Source of the DNA: Acidobacteriota bacterium | GTDB taxonomy: Bacteria; Acidobacteriota; Terriglobia; Acidiferrales; UBA7541 | NCBI GenBank assembly: GCA_013289835.1 | Contig: JABCZG010000007.1 | Location: 160,399-224,398 of the forward strand | Length of the DNA stretch: 64,000 nt | Direction: 5' to 3' | Part shown: piece after piece, positions 19,417 through 29,729 of the stretch | How the letters are laid out: each line of letters opens with the position of its first letter | How positions within the stretch are numbered: position 1 is the first letter of the stretch | Notes under the pieces: generated by a model | Databases searched by the model: none | Seen by the model: only the letters and a program-made list of their open reading frames with translations | Told to the model about the DNA's origin: nothing | Position numbers and translations under genes: made by a program

Positions 19417-22400
19417 TCAGAAGCTGAACTTCCCCCACACCACAACCGTGCGCGCCCCGTTGATTGTCGCCGCTGTGTTGTCGAAGAAACTGCTGGTCAG
19501 CGTCAGGCTGGGAATCCCCAGATTGGGATGGTTGAAGGCGTTGTAGAACTCCCCGCGAATCATGAACGCGTAGTGTTCCTTGAATTTCACCTGGCGTTGC
19601 ACGGAAAGGTTCCAGTTCTCGAATCCCGGAGAAATGAAGGTGTTGCGCCCGATATCGCCATTGTGTCCCGCCCACACGTAATAATGAAAATCGTTCTTGG
19701 TGGCCGTGAACGCTCCCGTCACGGGATTTGTTCCAAACGACGAATTGAAGTCCGTAAACGTAACTCCATCGTTAGTGAAGCCAACGCCTGAATCGCAGGT
19801 GCTGGTAACCGCCACGCAGGCCGGGCTGTAGTTGATGGGAACCTTTGGGTTCCCAAGGAAGGGCCGGTCATTGCCGTGCGTATCGCCGTTGTTATCGAAT
19901 CCATCGTAGAAGGTCTGAGGCGCGCCCGACGAGAACGTGATCGTCCCCGCGGTCTGCCATCCATTGGTAATCGCGCGTACCACCTGCATGGCCGCGTTCT
20001 CGCCGCCGTGCACGTTCGGCAGTTGGTAGAGGTAGGCAAGCACGAAATTGTTCCGGTGATCGTAAGAGGATAGACCGCGATCGCCGTGTTGGTCGAACAC
20101 GTTCTGCGGAAACGAACTCGATCCGCTGGTTACGAACACGTCCGACATGTCGTCAATGAATTTGGAATACGTATAACCGGCGCGCAGCAGCAGCCCGTGC
20201 GAGAACGAACGCTCCAACTTGAGCTCGCCAGCGTGATAAATCGAATCTCCGCCGTTCGTGCGCGCAAGCACCGTCCCAAAATTCGGATTTTCAAAGAACG
20301 GGTTCATGTCGGTGTTCACGAACAGGTGTTCACCGCGGGTACCGACATAGGCGGTAGTCAGCAGGAATCCGCCTGGGAGCTGCCGTTCGATGTTTAAATT
20401 CCACTGATGCGTGATGGGATTCAGCAGGTGGGCGCTCATCGTATCCACACCGCTCTGGGACGTCAAAACTGGTTGCAGGCCGCCAAGAACCCCCGTCGCA
20501 TTGGCAGTTCCCCGGCTGAATCCGCCTGCAGGCGCCGTTGGCCCAATGACGTTCTGCAAAATCCCGTTCGGCGAACCAGACGCCGTATTGTCAATGATGT
20601 TCGTGAACAGGCCGTCGTAGAATATTCCGTAGCCCGCTCGAATGACCGTCTTGTCCGCGCCAAGGAAACGTTGCCAGAAGTGCGGGGTGTACGCCAGGCC
20701 GACGCGCGGCGCAAAATTATTCTTGTCTCCCTGCTGTTGAGCCGAGAAAACATTGGGGAATGTCGCATTGGGCAATCCCTGCGGAACAGCCGGTTGCAGC
20801 GCGGGGAACTGAAGATCATTCCCCGGAGTCCCCCAGTATTCGTAGCGGAGCCCCAGGTCCAGCGTAAAGTTCTGCTTGATTCGCCAGGTATCCTGAATAT
20901 ACGGCGCGTAGTTGGGAAGAAATGGATGAATCAGCGTATTCCCGAAGAACTTCGTGATCGCCCCGCTCGGACCGCTGAAGTTGTCAATATAATTGGCCAA
21001 ACTGCTGCAATCGAATTTTGTGTTGGTGCTGGGATTCGTTCCGCAGGTCCCTCCGGTGGTCGGTGTGAACGTGATGGCGCCTCGCGGATCCACCGGGATG
21101 CCGTCTTTTACGAACACCAACGCCATGTCCCCGCCGAATTTCAACGTATGCTTGCCGAACGACCAGCTGAAGGCATCCTGGAACTGATACGTTTGGTGGT
21201 TGCGCGAACTGGGTGTACCGGCTGGAAGCCCAAAATTCATGGCCGTGCCATTCGGGTTCGGGAGGTCGGACAGCACCACTGTGAAGTGCGTCCCGATCGA
21301 ACTAGCAAGTGTCGCGGGAGTGAGGCCGAATTCGAATTGAATATTCCCGTAGGAGAATCGAAGCTCATTCACCATTTTGGACGAGATCGTGTGGACCCAG
21401 CTGGCGTGATAGTTCGAAAATGGCCCCCCCTGCTGCGTTTCGAACGTCGGCAATTCCTGCGGGTTGTTGAAGAAATCAGGCGTGAGATTCGAGCTGCCGC
21501 GCAAGGCTCGCAGCGTCAGCTGGTCGTGGTCCGAAGCCACATAATCCAACCGGACGCTCCATTGCAGACTGTTCGAGACGATGCTGCCGTCCCCGCGGGA
21601 AAGTGTCCCGAACTGCACCGCCGGCCGCGGATTTCCCGCGGCATCAAAGCCCGCTGACTCCATCGTCACTCCGTTCGTCGTGCCCCGCAGGCCGCCAAGC
21701 GCTGCAATCAGGTAATCGATATTCGGATTCGGCCCTTCGTTCGATTCAATTTGCTGCAGGGTTGCCACGCCGGCCGCGGTGGGAATGAGAATTGGGCTGG
21801 TTTGCACCCCAGCATTCGCGCGGAAACGGCTCCACTGCGGTGTCGCGAAGAAAAACAATTTGTTTTTCTTGATGGGCCCGCCCACCGAAAAGCCAAACGT
21901 ATTCGTGATTTGCACCGGCTGTTTGAACCCCGGATTGGTGGAATTAAAGAAGGCGAAACCCGCATCAATCGCGGAAAGCGCGGACGGCTGAATAATGTCC
22001 CACCCGGAGCCGTGCCAGTCGTTCGTCCCGCCCTTATACACTTCGTTCGCAATCGCGCCGCCGCCGCGGCCGAATTCCGCACTCGAGGAATTCAGGATCA
22101 CCGTTACTTCGCCGATGGCTTCGTGGTTGACCGTCTGCACCGCTTGACCGGTGATTTGCGCGTCGTTATTGTCCTGGCCGTCGAGAAGGAAATTGTTGCC
22201 GCGCGGGCGCGCGCCGTTAGCCGAAAACCCGATTCCGTTGCTGGTGAAAGCGTCGCGCGGGCTCGAAGCCTGAATACCCGGCTCCGTAAGCAGCAACTCC
22301 AGAGGATTGCCTGAAAAATACGGAAGGCTCTCCATCTCAGCCGTGGCGAGGTTGCCGCTGATTTCACCCGACTGCGTCTGCAACTCCTGTCCCACGTTGG

Positions 22401-22779
22401 CTTCCACCGTGATCGTCGACGCCGTGCCACTGACTTCGAGCACCGCGCTCGCGTTCGTTTCCAGCGAAGCGCGTACCTCCAGGTCGTTGATCACTGTTGG
22501 CGCAAAACCGCCCGCTTCGATGGTGACTTTGTACCTTCCAGGGAAGAGGGACGAAAGACGATAAGTCCCCACGGCGTCTGTTGTTACGTTGTGTGTTTCC
22601 CCCCCGCGATCAATGCTGACTACCTTGATGCTAGCGTTGGCGACTGCGCCGCCGGTTTTGTCTGTGACTGTTCCCGTAATCGTGCCATTGCTGGTTTGCG
22701 CCGCCGCGCTACCGGTAAAAATCAACGCGGCTCCCACAACCAGCGCAAACACGTAGGTCCACACGGTGCGAAGATTCAT
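19417..22779 (-). CDS. Carboxypeptidase-regulatory-domain TonB-dependent receptor (Oar-like)
   Basis: GTITGTVTDKTGGAVANASIKV, FLLDGQDNNDAQ, TonB-receptor barrel ending in NGARTVVVWGKFSF. Start MNLRTVW at 22779 with signal peptide. Confidence 0.88.
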   Translation of the reverse strand: MNLRTVWTYVFALVVGAALIFTGSAAAQTSNGTITGTVTDKTGGAVANASIKVVSIDRGGETHNVTTDAVGTYRLSSLFPGRYKVTIEAGGFAPTVINDLEVRASLETNASAVLEVSGTASTITVEANVGQELQTQSGEISGNLATAEMESLPYFSGNPLELLLTEPGIQASSPRDAFTSNGIGFSANGARPRGNNFLLDGQDNNDAQITGQAVQTVNHEAIGEVTVILNSSSAEFGRGGGAIANEVYKGGTNDWHGSGWDIIQPSALSAIDAGFAFFNSTNPGFKQPVQITNTFGFSVGGPIKKNKLFFFATPQWSRFRANAGVQTSPILIPTAAGVATLQQIESNEGPNPNIDYLIAALGGLRGTTNGVTMESAGFDAAGNPRPAVQFGTLSRGDGSIVSNSLQWSVRLDYVASDHDQLTLRALRGSSNLTPDFFNNPQELPTFETQQGGPFSNYHASWVHTISSKMVNELRFSYGNIQFEFGLTPATLASSIGTHFTVVLSDLPNPNGTAMNFGLPAGTPSSRNHQTYQFQDAFSWSFGKHTLKFGGDMALVFVKDGIPVDPRGAITFTPTTGGTCGTNPSTNTKFDCSSLANYIDNFSGPSGAITKFFGNTLIHPFLPNYAPYIQDTWRIKQNFTLDLGLRYEYWGTPGNDLQFPALQPAVPQGLPNATFPNVFSAQQQGDKNNFAPRVGLAYTPHFWQRFLGADKTVIRAGYGIFYDGLFTNIIDNTASGSPNGILQNVIGPTAPAGGFSRGTANATGVLGGLQPVLTSQSGVDTMSAHLLNPITHQWNLNIERQLPGGFLLTTAYVGTRGEHLFVNTDMNPFFENPNFGTVLARTNGGDSIYHAGELKLERSFSHGLLLRAGYTYSKFIDDMSDVFVTSGSSSFPQNVFDQHGDRGLSSYDHRNNFVLAYLYQLPNVHGGENAAMQVVRAITNGWQTAGTITFSSGAPQTFYDGFDNNGDTHGNDRPFLGNPKVPINYSPACVAVTSTCDSGVGFTNDGVTFTDFNSSFGTNPVTGAFTATKNDFHYYVWAGHNGDIGRNTFISPGFENWNLSVQRQVKFKEHYAFMIRGEFYNAFNHPNLGIPSLTLTSSFFDNTAATINGARTVVVWGKFSF

Positions 22780-23171
22780 GAAGATTTCCCCCATCCAATT
22801 TCGGCCGCCACATCGCGCCCTTTGCTGCAAAGCGCCTTGCCCAAAAGGAAGACGCTTCGAGCCTCTCAAGACGGAAGGCGACTCAATGAGACGGAAAAGT
22901 GCACGAGGGATACCAACCGGAAAACTTTGCTCGGAGAGTTTTCTAAAGACGGTAACGAACTACGTCTAAAGAAGTTATCGCGATGCTTCGAATTCGATCG
23001 AAACAAAACGTGCGGCTAAATTTCCCAAAGATATGGAGACTTTAGATGTACGCCATACGGAAACAAGAATCCTCCCATTTTGGAGCAAGGTGAGGGAGGG
23101 CAGCCTTCGGAAACGTTTACTGGAATTCACGCCGAGTGCGAAATCGCATTCGAATGGCGGACAAAAGTGTA

Positions 23172-23197
23172 AGCCCGGCGTTGTGAAAGGCCGGGCT
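23172..23197 (-). terminator. Hairpin AGCCCGGC..GCCGGGCT, likely terminator of 23234..23638
   Basis: Perfect 8-bp inverted repeat 3' of the minus-strand ORF. Confidence 0.5.
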
Positions 23198-23233
23198 ATT
23201 CTTGACACTGATGCTAATGAGGTTTTGACAGAA

Positions 23234-23638
23234 TCAGCAAGAACGAAGCGAAGCTGCGAGTTCGAGGTTCGCTTGCAGCCGGCGGCCCACCTGCACAGCG
23301 GCATAGCGCGCGCAGATGACGCGCTCGCGCTCGCTCCACACGGCCACAGCAGGCATGCGATTGCCAACGAGCGAATTCAAACCCTCGATCGTTCGAAAGT
23401 AGAGGCGCACAAGTCCCAACCCGCTGCGATTGGGAAAAAGGTCCGGAGTCAGATCATGGAGTCCGGCAAGCGTTTCGAAATGCGCGGAGGTGAGGCGGCC
23501 GTTTTCGACATGCGCAGCTGTAAGCACCCGGTCGGAGACCGGTTGCGCTGCAACCCCAGCCAGAACTGCTCGCCAGTAATAAATGGCGAACTGAGACAGG
23601 GCCACGATGGAGATCGCAAATAGCATGTCGTTAAACAT
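23234..23638 (-). CDS. Conserved hypothetical protein with N-terminal TM helix
   Basis: ORF with hydrophobic N-terminus and downstream terminator-like hairpin. Confidence 0.55.
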   Translation of the reverse strand: MFNDMLFAISIVALSQFAIYYWRAVLAGVAAQPVSDRVLTAAHVENGRLTSAHFETLAGLHDLTPDLFPNRSGLGLVRLYFRTIEGLNSLVGNRMPAVAVWSERERVICARYAAVQVGRRLQANLELAASLRSC

Positions 23639-23840
23639 CCCTCAGCCTCTAAAGGGATTCTGCCAGCCGGGAAAATATAGTCCAATAGTCCCGAAGTACC
23701 AGCGTGCTGGAACCAGCAGGAGTGACGTGTTCGAAACATCAAACTACGATCGGTGAAACGGTCCCCGAGAGGTCCACTTGCGCAGGCGTCATACTTAACC
23801 TATCCTCTTACAATACAATGACTTACAAAGGAGATTCGCT

Positions 23841-24326
23841 ATGCGGACGGATCGTCTCTGGCCATTTCTCGCAGGTGTGTTTGTCCTTGGTATTTTTGTG
23901 CTCTTTCACGGCCAGGCAACAGCCAGGGCCACGGAGGAGCGGAGCGCGGACCGCGAGGCGATCACCTCGGTGATTACTGCCCAGCAATCGGCTTGGAACC
24001 GGGGGGACGTGGATGCTTTTTTGACGGGGTATTGGCGTTCGCCGGAACTGACATTTTCCGGAAGCAGCGGGGTGGCGCGCGGCTGGGATGGGGTGCTGGC
24101 GCGGTATAAGAGGAATTATCCGGACCGCGCGGCGATGGGGCAACTCGATTTTTCGAATTTGGAGATTCGGTTTTTGGGGCCGGACGCGGCGCTGGTTCTG
24201 GGACATTGGCATTTGAAGCGGGAGAAAGGTGACGTTGGAGGAGTGTTCACGCTGGTGTGGCAACGTTTTCCGGACGGTTGGAAAATCATCCATGACCACA
24301 CGAGCGCGGTTGCGGAACAGAAGTGA
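23841..24326 (+). CDS. Secreted SnoaL/DUF4440-like protein
   Basis: ITSVITAQQSAWNRGDVDAFLTGYW..WQRFPDGWKIIHDHTS. Confidence 0.8.
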   Translation: MRTDRLWPFLAGVFVLGIFVLFHGQATARATEERSADREAITSVITAQQSAWNRGDVDAFLTGYWRSPELTFSGSSGVARGWDGVLARYKRNYPDRAAMGQLDFSNLEIRFLGPDAALVLGHWHLKREKGDVGGVFTLVWQRFPDGWKIIHDHTSAVAEQK

Positions 24327-24391
24327 AGTATGGCCGAAATTGGAAAATTGAAAATAGAAATTCTCTTGGAAGGCTCGGTCGCAAAAACATC

Positions 24392-24880
24392 GTGACGGAA
24401 GGATTCTTCGAGCGGCGGCTGGTCCGTCCCATCCTCGAACTGCTGAAGCAGGGCGTAACACCGGAAAAGATCGCGTTAAGCATCGCGCTAGGCGCGGCAC
24501 TAGGAGTATTTCCGGTGATTGGCTCGACGACCGTGTTGTGCGCGATTGCGGCAATTGTTCTACGGCTGAATTTGCCGGCCATTCAAGTCGTAAATTATTT
24601 TATGTATCCGGCGCAGATTGCGATGCTAGTGCCGTTTTTCCGGTTGGGCGAAAAATTGTTTCGCGCGCCGCGCTTTCGGGTTTCTGTTCCTCAGATTTAT
24701 GCGCTGTTTCAAGCGAGCATGTGGAACGCGGTCAAGCTGCTGTGGACCACGGCGTGGCATGCGATCGTGGCGTGGAGTTTGCTTGCGCCGGTTTTTGTGG
24801 CCGTGGTTTATTTGGTTCTCGTACCGATTTTGTGGCGGGTGTTGCGGCGGCAAACAGAAGAGTCAAACGCACCAGTCTGA
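24392..24880 (+). CDS. DUF2062 domain membrane protein
   Basis: GVTPEKIALSIALGAALGVFPVIGSTTVLCAIAAIVLRLNLPAIQVVNYFMYP. Confidence 0.8.
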   Translation: MTEGFFERRLVRPILELLKQGVTPEKIALSIALGAALGVFPVIGSTTVLCAIAAIVLRLNLPAIQVVNYFMYPAQIAMLVPFFRLGEKLFRAPRFRVSVPQIYALFQASMWNAVKLLWTTAWHAIVAWSLLAPVFVAVVYLVLVPILWRVLRRQTEESNAPV

Positions 24881-24918
24881 AGATCGGCCACTACAAAATC
24901 GTGAGCACGCGTCGTGCG

Positions 24919-26748
24919 CTAAAGGATCTCAAGAATTTCTTCGTAGCGCTTGAAGGGCGGAATCAAATAGGCGCCGGCGAGTTCGGTACGGGCCCAGGCC
25001 AGCATGTCGCGGGCGACGGCGAAGCCGCAGTCGCGGGCGGAGGCTCCGGCGGACTCCATGGACTTCAACAACGATTGTGGGATGACGATGCCGGGTACTT
25101 CATTGTTCAGGCGCAGCGCTTGCTTGTAGCTGTTCAGCGGCCAGATGCCGATGAGCACGGGAATCGCGGGCTTGCCGCCAAGTTTTTTCAGGAAGGCGTG
25201 CCAGTGTTCGGGGTCGAAGAGCGGCTGGGTCATGGCGTAGTGCGCGCCGGCTTCGACCTTGGCGTGGAAGCGCTCGATTTCGTTGTCGAGATCGTCGGCG
25301 ACGGGATTGAGGGCCACGCCAATGGCGAAATTCGTGGCGCCACCTAGAGTTTTTCCTGCCCAATCCGTGCCCTGATTCAAGCGGTTGAGAACTTTCACTA
25401 GCCCGACGGAATCCACTTCGTAGACGCCGCTGGTTTCGGGGTAATCGCCGACCGAAGGCGGATCGCCGGTGATGGCCAGGACGTTGCGGACGCCGCCGAC
25501 AGTCCACGCGCCGAGAAGCGCGGCTTGCAGGCCAATAATATTTTGATCGCGCGTGGTGAGGTGCGGAACGGTTTCGACGCCGCGCGCTTCGAGGGCGCCG
25601 GCGACGATCAGCGCGTCCATGCCTACGCGGGCCATCGCGCCGCTGTTGATGTCAATGGCGTCCACTTTTTTTGAAGCCATGACTTTGTCCACCTGCTCGT
25701 AGATGCGGTCGAGCGAGAGACCCTTGGGCGGATCGATTTCCACGCACACCACAAATTCTTTTTTCTGCAGCTTTTTCCAGAATTTGCTTTCCGGATCGCG
25801 CTGCGCGACCGGTACGGCCTTGGCCACCACTTCGACAGAATGCGCAGCGGCGTGGGACTTCGCCGGCCGCAGCGGTTTGACGGCTTCGGCCATGGCGCGA
25901 ATGTGCGCGGGCGTGGTGCCGCAGCAGCCGCCAAGAATGCGCACGCCGAGCGCGGCGGCTTCGCGCGCGAAGAGCGCGAAATATTCTGGTGACGATTTTG
26001 GATAAACGATGCGGTCGCCTTCGCGCTTGGGGAGACCGGCGTTGGGCATGCCGCTGACGCGAAGATCGTCAACGGCGGTGAGTTCCTGAAGAATTCGCAG
26101 CAGCGCTTGTGGGCCGAGCGTGCAGTTCGCGCCAATCACTTGCACATTCTTATTTTTCAATTGCGCGGCGGCGTCGGCGGGGCGGACGTCGCCGTAGGTC
26201 GTGCCTTCTTCGGAATACGTGAGCTGCGCAACGATGGGCAATCCGGAAAACGAGCGAATCGCGTCCACAGCCAGGAGCACTTCTTCAATGTAGGAAAACG
26301 TTTCGAGGATATAGAAATCCACGCCACGCTCTTCTAGCGCGAGCGCCTGTTCGTAAAATATGTCCTGGATCTCTCCGGGCTCCGGATGGCGCGACTGCAC
26401 GCCGAGGCCGAGAGGACCGATGGAGCCGGCAATGAGCACTTCACGCGCGGCAGATTCGCGGGCTTCGCGAGCGATTTTCACGCCACGGCTGTTGAGCTTC
26501 TGCACTTCGTCGGCAAGTCCGAGCGGAGCGAGCTTGAACCGGTTTGCGCCAAAGGTATTTGTTTCGATGATTTGCGCGCCAGCTTCGATATACGCCTGGT
26601 GCACGCGGAAGACCGCTTCGGGCTCGGTGGAATTCAGCTCATCGAAGCAGCGCTGCGACCCCACGGATTCGTGCAGCATCGAGCCCATCGCGCCATCCGC
26701 GATGAGAATCGAGTCTTTCAGCCGCTCATTAAAATCGAGAATCTTCAC
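24919..26748 (-). CDS. Bifunctional homocysteine S-methyltransferase / methylenetetrahydrofolate reductase
   Basis: N-terminal SMT domain (ETNTFGANRFKL, GGCCGTTPAHIRA) fused to a MetF-like domain (ITGDPPSVGDYPETSGVYEVDS). Confidence 0.9.
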   Translation of the reverse strand: MKILDFNERLKDSILIADGAMGSMLHESVGSQRCFDELNSTEPEAVFRVHQAYIEAGAQIIETNTFGANRFKLAPLGLADEVQKLNSRGVKIAREARESAAREVLIAGSIGPLGLGVQSRHPEPGEIQDIFYEQALALEERGVDFYILETFSYIEEVLLAVDAIRSFSGLPIVAQLTYSEEGTTYGDVRPADAAAQLKNKNVQVIGANCTLGPQALLRILQELTAVDDLRVSGMPNAGLPKREGDRIVYPKSSPEYFALFAREAAALGVRILGGCCGTTPAHIRAMAEAVKPLRPAKSHAAAHSVEVVAKAVPVAQRDPESKFWKKLQKKEFVVCVEIDPPKGLSLDRIYEQVDKVMASKKVDAIDINSGAMARVGMDALIVAGALEARGVETVPHLTTRDQNIIGLQAALLGAWTVGGVRNVLAITGDPPSVGDYPETSGVYEVDSVGLVKVLNRLNQGTDWAGKTLGGATNFAIGVALNPVADDLDNEIERFHAKVEAGAHYAMTQPLFDPEHWHAFLKKLGGKPAIPVLIGIWPLNSYKQALRLNNEVPGIVIPQSLLKSMESAGASARDCGFAVARDMLAWARTELAGAYLIPPFKRYEEILEIL

Positions 26749-26793
26749 GTTTCGCTTTTCCTGTCTGCTAAGAATTCGGTGCGGGACATGCGC

Positions 26794-28182
26794 TCAGCGC
26801 TTTTGTTCCATGAGGCTGGCGACGGTGCTCATGAGATCGTATTTCGTGAGGATTTCGAAGTGGCCGTTGCCCATTTCGACGAACACGGCAGGATTCTCAT
26901 GGCTGAGCATGTGCGTGACGCGCTCGACGGGCGCGGTCCGGGGAATCTGCGGGAGCGGTTTGCTCATCACTTCGCGGACCACCAGCTTGCGCAGGTCCTT
27001 GCCCTGCAGCGCGAGAGTCAGGATCTGGTCTTCGTAGATCGTGCCAATGGGAAGATTTTCCTCGAAGACCGGAATCTGCGAAATGTCCTGCTCCTGCATG
27101 GTTTTCAGCGCGTGGAAAACAGTTTGATACGGACGCGCGATGACCAGCTCGCGGACCTTTCCGGCTTGGTGCTTGGCGTTGACGACTTCGGCGGCGGTGA
27201 TGGCCGTAGCGGTGTCCACGTAGCCGCGCTCCTGCATCCACAAGTCGTTGTAGACCTTGCTGAGGTAGCGCATGCCGGTATCCGGGAGCAAGGCGACCAC
27301 GAAATCGTTTGGTCCCAGATCTTTCGCTAGGCGCAACGCGCCGGAGATGCAGCCGCCGCCGGAACCGCCGGTAAACAGGCCTTCCATTTTGGCGAGGCGG
27401 CGCGCGACGACAAAACATTCTTCGTCGTTGACCTGAATGATGTCGTCGAGAATTTTCAGATTCATGGTCGTCGGAAAAAAATCCTCGCCGATGCCTTCGA
27501 CGACGTAGGTTCTGGCCTTGACGGTTTGTCCGGTCTTGACGAAATCGTAGTACAGCGAGCCGTAGGGATCGACGCCGACGATCTTGACGCTGGGGTTTTT
27601 CTCTTTCAGATATTTTCCGACGCCGCTGACCGTGCCGCCTGTGCCGATGCCGCAAACGAAATGCGTAACTTTGCCTTCGCTGTCTTCCCAGATCTCGGGG
27701 CCGGTGGTGAGGTAGTGCGCTTCCGGATTCATGGGATTGTCGTACTGGTTCGGATAGTAGGAATTGGGAATTTCGCGCGCGAGTTTCTTCGCAACGGAAT
27801 AATAGCTGCGCGAATCTTCCGGCTCGACAGCCGTGGGGCACACGATCACTTCCGCGCCGAGCGCCTTCAGCAGATCGACTTTTTCCTTGGACTGTTTATC
27901 GGTGGTAGTGAAAACGCATTTGTAACCGCGCACGGCCGCGACCAGCGCTAGTCCCATGCCGGTATTTCCGGAAGTGCCTTCGATAATTGTGCCGCCGGGT
28001 TTGAGAAGGCCTTTTTTTTCGGCCTCATCAATCATGGTGATGCCGATGCGGTCCTTCACCGAGCCGCCAGGGTTGGTGAATTCAGCCTTGACGTAAATCT
28101 GCGGCTTCAGATCGCGATTGATGCGGTTCAGCCGAATCAACGGCGTGTGCCCGACCGCGTCCAGGATGTTATTGCACTTCAT
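26794..28182 (-). CDS. Cystathionine beta-synthase / CBS-domain cysteine synthase
   Basis: PLP-fold motifs NPGGSVKDRIG, EGTSGNTGMGLA, GTGGTVSGVGKYLKE plus C-terminal tandem CBS domains. Confidence 0.9.
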   Translation of the reverse strand: MKCNNILDAVGHTPLIRLNRINRDLKPQIYVKAEFTNPGGSVKDRIGITMIDEAEKKGLLKPGGTIIEGTSGNTGMGLALVAAVRGYKCVFTTTDKQSKEKVDLLKALGAEVIVCPTAVEPEDSRSYYSVAKKLAREIPNSYYPNQYDNPMNPEAHYLTTGPEIWEDSEGKVTHFVCGIGTGGTVSGVGKYLKEKNPSVKIVGVDPYGSLYYDFVKTGQTVKARTYVVEGIGEDFFPTTMNLKILDDIIQVNDEECFVVARRLAKMEGLFTGGSGGGCISGALRLAKDLGPNDFVVALLPDTGMRYLSKVYNDLWMQERGYVDTATAITAAEVVNAKHQAGKVRELVIARPYQTVFHALKTMQEQDISQIPVFEENLPIGTIYEDQILTLALQGKDLRKLVVREVMSKPLPQIPRTAPVERVTHMLSHENPAVFVEMGNGHFEILTKYDLMSTVASLMEQKR

Positions 28183-28333
28183 CAGTGGTCTCGAATTCTC
28201 CGCCGCAATTGCATCAGTTTAGCATTATCTGAATGCGTTCCCCTATTCCGCGATAGCGGTCAATTTCGTACGTCCAAACAGGATGGGAGTAGATTATTCT
28301 GTGCATGGATTCGAAGAAGAGGAGACCAAAATA

Positions 28334-28723
28334 ATGCGTGAGAATATTTCGAGCGGGACGGCGTGGGAGCCGATTGTGGGGTATTCGCGGGCGGTGAAGA
28401 TTGGAAACTCGATTACCGTTTCGGGAACGACGGCGACGGGGCCGGACGGAAAGATTGTGGGCGTGGGGGATTTGCGGGCGCAGACGATACAGACGATCAA
28501 GAACATTGAGGCAGCGCTCGCGAAGGCCGGAGCGAGTTTGAAGGATGTGGTGCGGACGCGCATTTTTGTGACGAACATTGCCGAGTGGGAAAAGGTTGGC
28601 CGGGCGCACGGAGAATTTTTTGGAGAGATTCGTCCAGCGACGAGCATGGTGGAAGTGAGCAAGTTGATTTCGCCGGAGATGCTTGTGGAGATTGAGGCGG
28701 ACGCCATAATCGGTGACTTGTGA
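28334..28723 (+). CDS. RidA family protein
   Basis: [34 protein letters not shown]. Confidence 0.85.
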   Translation: MRENISSGTAWEPIVGYSRAVKIGNSITVSGTTATGPDGKIVGVGDLRAQTIQTIKNIEAALAKAGASLKDVVRTRIFVTNIAEWEKVGRAHGEFFGEIRPATSMVEVSKLISPEMLVEIEADAIIGDL

Positions 28724-28800
28724 CTGGTGACTCGTGACTGGTGAACGGCCTTGAAACATTGGTGCAATTGATTAAAACATTTATAGAAACGCGGGCCTAA

Positions 28801-29586
28801 ATGAGTTCGGAGCTTTACGATTCGTTTATCGCGGATTATTACGATGAGTCGCCGGTGGTGCAGGGGCGGCTGCAGGACGTGGCGTTCTATCGCGATGCCG
28901 CGCGGGAGTTTGGCGATCCGGTGCTGGAGCTGGGGTGCGGCACGGGGCGCATTACCATGGCGCTGGCGGAGGCTGGCAAGCGCGTAACGGGTCTTGACGT
29001 TTCCGAGCGCATGCTGGAGCGCGCGGTGCAGAAGCGCGCGGCTCTGCGCGTGGAAGCACGTGAACGCGTGCACCTGGTGCAGGGCGACATGACGCGTTTC
29101 GAGCTTGGCGACACATTCCGGTTGATCATTATTCCTTTCCGGCCTTTTCAGCATTTGCTGGAAGTGCAGCACCAAGTCCACTGCCTCGAATGCGTACGGA
29201 AGCATCTGGCGCCGGGCGGACGGCTGATCCTGGATGTGTTCCAGACGGACGCGGAGCGGATGCACGATCCCGTGCACCATCGGGAGGAGGTGATCTCGGA
29301 ATATAGTACGCGCGACGGGCGGCAGGTGCGGATCAGCGAACGCGTGGCGGCGTTCCACCGTGCGGAGCAGCGAAATGATGTGGAGATGATCTTTTCGGTC
29401 GAACACCCCGATGGGCGCAAGGAGCGGCTGGTGTTTGCGTGGACGCTGCGCTACTTCTTTCGCTACGAGGTCGAGCACCTTTTGGCGCGGTGCGGGTTCC
29501 GGGTTGCGGCGCTGTATGGGGATTTCGATCGGACAGCTATTCGAGATGAGTCTCCGGAAATGATTTTTGTGGCAGAGAGCCGGTAG
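28801..29586 (+). CDS. Class I SAM-dependent methyltransferase
   Basis: VLELGCGTGRITMALAEAGKRVTGLDVSERMLERA. Confidence 0.87.
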   Translation: MSSELYDSFIADYYDESPVVQGRLQDVAFYRDAAREFGDPVLELGCGTGRITMALAEAGKRVTGLDVSERMLERAVQKRAALRVEARERVHLVQGDMTRFELGDTFRLIIIPFRPFQHLLEVQHQVHCLECVRKHLAPGGRLILDVFQTDAERMHDPVHHREEVISEYSTRDGRQVRISERVAAFHRAEQRNDVEMIFSVEHPDGRKERLVFAWTLRYFFRYEVEHLLARCGFRVAALYGDFDRTAIRDESPEMIFVAESR

Positions 29587-29620
29587 CTACCAGAGCCACC
29601 CTCCCCCAACTTTTTTGTAA

Positions 29621-29729
29621 GTGTTGCTTCTAAAGGACTTAAGATTTGCGTAAGTCTTTTATTTCTCAACACTTGCAGGGAACTCCAGAAGTATTGCATC
29701 TAAAGAACTTAGAAGCTTACATAATCCAT
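29621..29729. repeat. Two imperfect direct repeats (GTRTTGCWTCTAAAGRACTT) offset by exactly 70 bp
   Basis: gtgttgcttctaaaggactt at 29621 vs gtattgcatctaaagaactt at 29691 (17/20 identical). Confidence 0.65.

Noticed and set aside
20407-21657. 416-aa plus-strand ORF
   Set aside because: Fully antisense to the TonB-dependent receptor; no recognisable motifs and Arg-rich composition.
24538-25347. 269-aa plus-strand ORF overlapping DUF2062 and the methyltransferase fusion
   Set aside because: Overlaps two well-supported genes; composition typical of shadow ORFs.
28183-28333. SAM or related riboswitch upstream of the CBS gene
   Set aside because: No recognisable riboswitch core; only a short AT-richer intergenic promoter region.
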